DNA of 9,422 nt from Mycobacterium sp. (GTDB taxonomy: Bacteria > Actinomycetota > Actinomycetes > Mycobacteriales > Mycobacteriaceae). The stretch covers positions 1 through 9,422 of the forward strand of contig JAQTVU010000046.1 in the NCBI GenBank assembly GCA_028706695.1. Direction: 5' to 3'. Made by a program: the position numbers and the translations under genes. The notes below the pieces were generated by a model. That model had not been told where the DNA came from, made no database searches, and saw only the letters and a list, made by a program, of their open reading frames with translations. How positions within the stretch are numbered: position 1 is the stretch's first letter; every line of letters begins with the position of its first letter. Of the stretch, positions 5,602 to 9,422 are shown in pieces.

Positions 5602-6357
5602 TCAACGCTGACAGGCCGGACACCAGTAGGCCGGCCGCTCGCCGGTGCCGTCGTGGGCGATGCGGGTGCCGCAACGGCGGCAGGCCAGCCCCGCGCGCCC
5701 GTAGACCCACAGCCGCCGGCCCCGGCGGGTGTCGCCGGTGGTGCAGCGGTCCCAGCGAAACCTGTTCAGCCACAGCATGTCCCGTGCACGCGATACCAGT
5801 CGCAGCGGATCGGTGACGTCGCTCACCGGCGCGGTGGGCAGATGGCCGCTGACGAAGCACAATTCGTTGCAATAGACGTTGCCGACCCCGGCCAGCACCC
5901 GCTGGTCCAGCAGCGCCTCGCCGATCGGCCGGTCCGGCCGCGCCCGCAGGTTGGCCGCGGCCAGCCGGGGGTCCCAGTCGGGACCCAGCAGATCCGGCCC
6001 CAGGTGCGCGACCACCTCGCCGTCATCCCCGCGGTCCAGGATCTCCAGCTCGCCCAGGTCGACGCCGACCGCGCGGATGGCACCGGCCTCCAGAACGATC
6101 CGCGCCCGGTGGTCCACCGGCACCGGGCGGTCACCGACCCGCCAGCTGCCGTCCATCTTCAGATGCGAGTGAATGCTGGCCGGGCCCGCCCGGATGAACA
6201 GATGCTTGCCCCGGCTGAGCACTTCGTCGACTACCTCTCCGGTGAGGTCGACGGCGGCGAACCGCGGCACCCGGACGTCGCAGCGGGTCAGGGTCCGTCC
6301 GGCCAGGTGCGCGCGCAGCAGGGCCGCGGTGTGCCAGACGGTGTCACCCTCGGGCAT
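5602..6357 (-). CDS. nei: Fpg/Nei-family DNA glycosylase/AP lyase (endonuclease VIII, Nei2-type)
   Basis: Base-excision repair enzyme of 251 residues that removes oxidised bases and cuts the resulting AP site. After Met removal the N-terminus is PEGDTV: Pro2 is the Schiff-base nucleophile and Glu3 the catalytic acid. Lys51 in SRGKHL is the conserved beta-hairpin lysine. Residues about 144-170 (PIGEALLDQRVLAGVGNVYCNE) form the helix-two-turn-helix with the conserved Gly and Asn160. The C-terminal zinc finger is complete: C226-x2-C229-x16-C246-x2-C249, ending WCPACQR, with Arg241 in the finger. The MPEGDTV start and overall length fit Nei better than MutM/Fpg, which usually begins PELPEV. ATG 6357 follows a GGAG (6362-6365) lying in the 15-base gap after lhr, so translation after lhr on one message is likely. 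It matches Rv3297 in context. No key residue is missing. Confidence 0.95.
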   Translation of the reverse strand: MPEGDTVWHTAALLRAHLAGRTLTRCDVRVPRFAAVDLTGEVVDEVLSRGKHLFIRAGPASIHSHLKMDGSWRVGDRPVPVDHRARIVLEAGAIRAVGVDLGELEILDRGDDGEVVAHLGPDLLGPDWDPRLAAANLRARPDRPIGEALLDQRVLAGVGNVYCNELCFVSGHLPTAPVSDVTDPLRLVSRARDMLWLNRFRWDRCTTGDTRRGRRLWVYGRAGLACRRCGTRIAHDGTGERPAYWCPACQR

Positions 6358-6372
6358 GGTTCTCCACCATGG

Positions 6373-9300
6373 TCACCTCAGCCGCATCCCGCGCGGCGTG
6401 CGCGCGAAGCCGGCGTCCGTCAACGCCTCGACGACGGGATCCGGCCCGCCCGGGCGCGGCTGCAACGACGGCACCCCGTCGATGCGCTCGACCAGGATGG
6501 AGGCGACGCGCCGGGCGGCGACCAGGTCGGCCAGCGCGGCGGCCGCGGCGCGCCCGGCCGCCGGGTCCTCGGTGAACGTCAGCAGCGAGCGTCCGCCGCG
6601 CTCTAGGAACCAGGCCAGCTCACCGTCCACCAGCACCACGAGCGCCCCCGCCTTGCGGCCCGGCCGCCCCGCGGGCCCCTCGCCGCGGATGGCGGGCCAG
6701 GGTAGGGCGGCGCCGTAGGGGTTGGCGGGGTCGGCGGCGGCCAACACCACGGCCCGGTACTCCGCGCGTTGCGGGTCCACACCGTCGGTGTAGCCGCGCA
6801 GCCGGTCGACGGTCGACGCGACGGCGAACTGCGCACCGCCCAGCGACTCGACGAAATAGCCGCGCTGGCACCTGCCGGCCTCCACGAAGGTGCTCAGCAC
6901 CTTGTAGAGGGTGGCGAACCCGCCCGGCACCCCCTCGGCGGCCACGGCGCCCCTGGTCAGCACGCCGTGGCGGCTCAACAGCAGCTGGGCCCGGTAGTGG
7001 GCGCGCAGGGTGGAGTCCGGCTCGGCCGCCGGCAGCGCCGACCACCGGCCGGCCACGGTCGGATCCGGGGGGCGCTGGGCGTGCCCGACGGCATACCGGC
7101 TCAGCCTAGGCGGGCGGTGTGTCCGGTGCGCCGGCGCCGACCGCTTGCGGGCGCTCGTCCCGCCGAGCAGGGCCCGCACCGGGGCGAAGGTGTCGCCGGT
7201 GACCCGGCCGGCCCAGATCAGCTCCCACAACGCCGCCTTGAGCTCCGACTCGGCCGGCCCGGCCCCGGTGAGCTGCCGGAAGAAGTAGGCGCCTCCGGCT
7301 GAGAGCGTGTCCAGGATCAGCCGGTGGGTGTCGGTGAGATCGATGTCGGCGGGCGGGTCGAGGGTCAGCGGCGCCGATTCGCTGTGGTGCAGCGCCACCC
7401 ACCCGTCGCATCCGGAGATGGCCCCGGCGCCGGACCAGGTGACCTCCCCGGAGGCGAGCAGCCCGTCGAGCACGGCGGGGCAGTAGTCGCGGACCCGCGG
7501 GGCCAGCACCAGCGGTTCGAGCGCCGAGGCCGGGATCCGGACGCCGGCGAGCTGATCGATCACCGACACCAGTCCGTCGAGACCCGACAGTCCGGTGGCA
7601 TCGGACCCGGCCACGTGGTGCCAGGCCGGCAGGAACCGCCCGTAGGCGGCGGTGCTGACCGGCTCGACCTGGGCGCGCAGCGCCGCCAGGGAGCGGCGCC
7701 GCAGGATGCGCAGGACTTCGGCGTCGCACCACTGCTCACCGCCGGCGGTGTCGGGCGCGGTGACGAAGTCGCCGCGCACCAGGCGGCCGTCTCCGGCCAG
7801 CCGCCCCAGCACGTCGGCGGTGACGCGCAGGCCCAGGCCGAACCGGCCGGCGGCCTCCGCGGTGGTGAACGGGGTGTGGGTGCGCGCGTAGCGGCCCAGC
7901 AGCTCGCCCAGCGGGTCGGCGACCTCCGCGGTGAAGGTGGCCGGCACCCCGAGCGGGACGGCCACCCCCACCCCGTCGCGGAGCCGGCCGATGTCCTCGA
8001 CGGCCACCCACCAGCTGCGGCCGGCGAAGGACACGGTCAGCGCGCGCCGGGCGGCTCGCAGCCCGTCCAGCCAGCCGCTGACGTCGGTGCCGCCGGCGGC
8101 GGCCCGGGCGGCGACCTCCTCCTGGGTCAGCGGGCCCAGCAGCCGCAGCAGGTCCGCGACGGCTTCGGCGTCGCGGGCGTACCGGTCCGGGGACAGGTGC
8201 TGCAACTGCCGGCCGGTCGCGGCGATGACGTCGGGATCGAGCAGCTCGCGCAGCTCCACCCGCCCGAGCAGCTCGGCCAGCAGCGTGCTGTCCAGCGACA
8301 GCGCCGCGGCGCGGCGCTCGGCCAGCGGGCTGTCGCCCTCGTACATGAACGCGCCGACGTAGCCGAACAGCAGCGAGGCCGCGAACGGCGAGGGCCGGGC
8401 GGTCTCGGTCTCGAGCACCCGCACCCGACGGCCGGCGATCCCGGACATCAGCTCGACCAGCGCCGGGACGTCGTAGACGTCCTGCAGGCATTCGCGAACG
8501 GTTTCCAGCACCACCGGGAAGTCGGGGTATTTGCGGGCCACGTCCAGCAGCTGGGCGGCGCGCTGACGCTGGTGCCACAGCGGTGCGCGGCGGCCGGGGT
8601 GGCGGCGCGGCAGCAGCAGCGCGCGGGCCGCGCACTCCCGGAACCGCGACGCGAACAGCGCCGAGCAGCCGACTTCTGCGGTGACGATCGGGTCGATCTC
8701 GTCGGCGTCGAAGACGAACAAGTCCGCCCCGGGCGGGGTGTCGTCGAGGGTGTCGGGCAGCCGCACCACGATGCCGTCGTCGGAGGGGGTGGGCTTCTCA
8801 TCGATGCCGTAGCGTTCGCGCAGCCGCCGGCCCACCGCCAGCGCGAGCGGGCCGTGCACCCGCAGCCCGTAGGGCGAGTGCAGCACGATGCGCCAGTCGC
8901 CCAGCTCGTCGCGGAACCGCTCGACCAGCAGGGTGGTGTCGGAGGGCACCGCCCCGGTGGCGGCCCGCTGTTCGTCGAGCAGGCTTCGCAGGTTCTCGGT
9001 CGCGTAGCCGTCGAACCCCAGGGCGGCGCAACGCTTGTCGAACGCCTTGCGGTCCAGGCCGGCCAGCTCGCCGGTGAAGGCGCCGAGGGCCGCGCCGAAC
9101 TCGGCGGGACGGCCGGCGTCGTCGCCGCGCCAGAACGGCAGCCGGGCCGGCTGGCCCGGTGCGGGAATCACCAGCACCCGGTCGTGGGTGATCTCGGTGA
9201 TCCGCCAGCTGGTGGCGCCCAGCGAGATGACATCGCCGGGCCGTGACTCGTAGACCATCTCCTCGTCGAGTTCACCCACCCGCGAGGGCTTCTCGGGCTC

Positions 9301-9422
9301 GTCACCAGAAAAAGCCAGGTAGACGGCGAACAGCCCGCGGTCGGGGATGGCGCCGCCGGACGTGACGGCCAGCCGCTGCGCGCCGGGCCGGGCGGTCGAG
9401 GTGCCGGTATCGCGGTCGTAGG
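6373..9422 (-). CDS. lhr: Lhr-family ATP-dependent DNA helicase, N-terminal part outside the window
   Basis: Large 3'-to-5' superfamily 2 DNA repair translocase; family members are about 1,500 residues. The last 1,016 codons are visible and the frame is open through base 9422, so the GTG at 9279 is internal, not the start. The two RecA-like ATPase domains lie beyond the edge. The first visible part has the family motif TSGGAIPDRGLFAVYL (about 9363-9316), from the bridge into the DNA-binding core, and LPFWRG, whose Trp (codon about 9130-9132) probably corresponds to the Trp that wedges against DNA in M. smegmatis Lhr. The rest is the C-terminal domain, known from M. smegmatis to be winged helices plus a beta-barrel and to drive oligomer formation. 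Recognisable blocks are GEVTWSGAGAISGCDGW, CQRGYFVESLGGAQFA and LAWFLERGGRSLLTFTED. The stop is 15 bases before nei, suggesting one repair operon as in Rv3296-Rv3297. No frameshift or stop is seen in the visible part. Confidence 0.96.
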   Translation of the reverse strand, partial: YDRDTGTSTARPGAQRLAVTSGGAIPDRGLFAVYLAFSGDEPEKPSRVGELDEEMVYESRPGDVISLGATSWRITEITHDRVLVIPAPGQPARLPFWRGDDAGRPAEFGAALGAFTGELAGLDRKAFDKRCAALGFDGYATENLRSLLDEQRAATGAVPSDTTLLVERFRDELGDWRIVLHSPYGLRVHGPLALAVGRRLRERYGIDEKPTPSDDGIVVRLPDTLDDTPPGADLFVFDADEIDPIVTAEVGCSALFASRFRECAARALLLPRRHPGRRAPLWHQRQRAAQLLDVARKYPDFPVVLETVRECLQDVYDVPALVELMSGIAGRRVRVLETETARPSPFAASLLFGYVGAFMYEGDSPLAERRAAALSLDSTLLAELLGRVELRELLDPDVIAATGRQLQHLSPDRYARDAEAVADLLRLLGPLTQEEVAARAAAGGTDVSGWLDGLRAARRALTVSFAGRSWWVAVEDIGRLRDGVGVAVPLGVPATFTAEVADPLGELLGRYARTHTPFTTAEAAGRFGLGLRVTADVLGRLAGDGRLVRGDFVTAPDTAGGEQWCDAEVLRILRRRSLAALRAQVEPVSTAAYGRFLPAWHHVAGSDATGLSGLDGLVSVIDQLAGVRIPASALEPLVLAPRVRDYCPAVLDGLLASGEVTWSGAGAISGCDGWVALHHSESAPLTLDPPADIDLTDTHRLILDTLSAGGAYFFRQLTGAGPAESELKAALWELIWAGRVTGDTFAPVRALLGGTSARKRSAPAHRTHRPPRLSRYAVGHAQRPPDPTVAGRWSALPAAEPDSTLRAHYRAQLLLSRHGVLTRGAVAAEGVPGGFATLYKVLSTFVEAGRCQRGYFVESLGGAQFAVASTVDRLRGYTDGVDPQRAEYRAVVLAAADPANPYGAALPWPAIRGEGPAGRPGRKAGALVVLVDGELAWFLERGGRSLLTFTEDPAAGRAAAAALADLVAARRVASILVERIDGVPSLQPRPGGPDPVVEALTDAGFARTPRGMRLR

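Noticed and set aside
7324..9246. 640-codon open frame on the plus strand opposite lhr
   Set aside because: Low-complexity Gly/Gln/Val/Arg composition, no motif and no ribosome site; it mirrors the codon bias of lhr.
9277..9279. GTG as the start of lhr
   Set aside because: The frame stays open to the window edge and reads the conserved Lhr motif SGGAIPDRG upstream of it, so this codon is internal.
1..9422. tRNA, rRNA, CRISPR array, insertion sequence or phage attachment site
   Set aside because: No cloverleaf with a CCA-adjacent stem, rRNA block, regularly spaced repeat, transposase frame or terminal inverted repeat was seen on either strand.

Overview
The window looks like chromosomal DNA from a Mycobacterium. 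Codon third positions are very GC-rich, GTG and TTG starts are used, and the block lhr - nei - lpqC has the same gene content and relative orientations as Rv3296-Rv3297-Rv3298c of M. tuberculosis. Beyond lpqC the order differs from what I recall of M. tuberculosis, where the sulfatase gene atsB follows. Here an ion-transport block follows instead. The species cannot be fixed from the sequence alone.

Layout, left to right. (1) 1-1172, minus strand: a SulP-family anion permease whose 3' part runs off the left edge. Its frame is broken by one missing base near 756; restoring one C on the coding strand re-opens the frame to the window edge. (2) 1173-1495: a divergent intergenic region with several nested inverted repeats. 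(3) 1496-4449, plus strand: a two-gene, translationally coupled unit. The first gene encodes a soluble protein with PRC-barrel, MgtE N-domain and CBS-pair modules. The second encodes an Nramp-fold transporter whose metal-site residues resemble the Mg2+-transporting NRMT branch rather than the Mn2+/Fe2+ branch. (4) 4450-4649: a spacer with no convincing gene but possible remnants. (5) 4650-5567, plus: lpqC, a lipoprotein esterase with a TTG start. (6) 5602-6357, minus: nei, a Fpg/Nei-type DNA glycosylase. (7) 6373-9422, minus: lhr, a large helicase cut by the right edge. lhr and nei are 15 bases apart and form a repair operon that converges on lpqC.

The most interesting part is the pair at 1496-4449. 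The MgtE N-domain and CBS pair are the Mg2+-sensing gate of the MgtE channel. Here they appear without the channel, on a soluble protein whose stop overlaps the start of an NRMT-like transporter. The simplest reading is a split Mg2+ uptake system in which a detached sensor controls an unrelated transporter. The divergent SulP gene could supply an anion (bicarbonate or sulfate), but that link is only positional. The DNA-repair genes and lpqC appear to be ordinary mycobacterial core genes.
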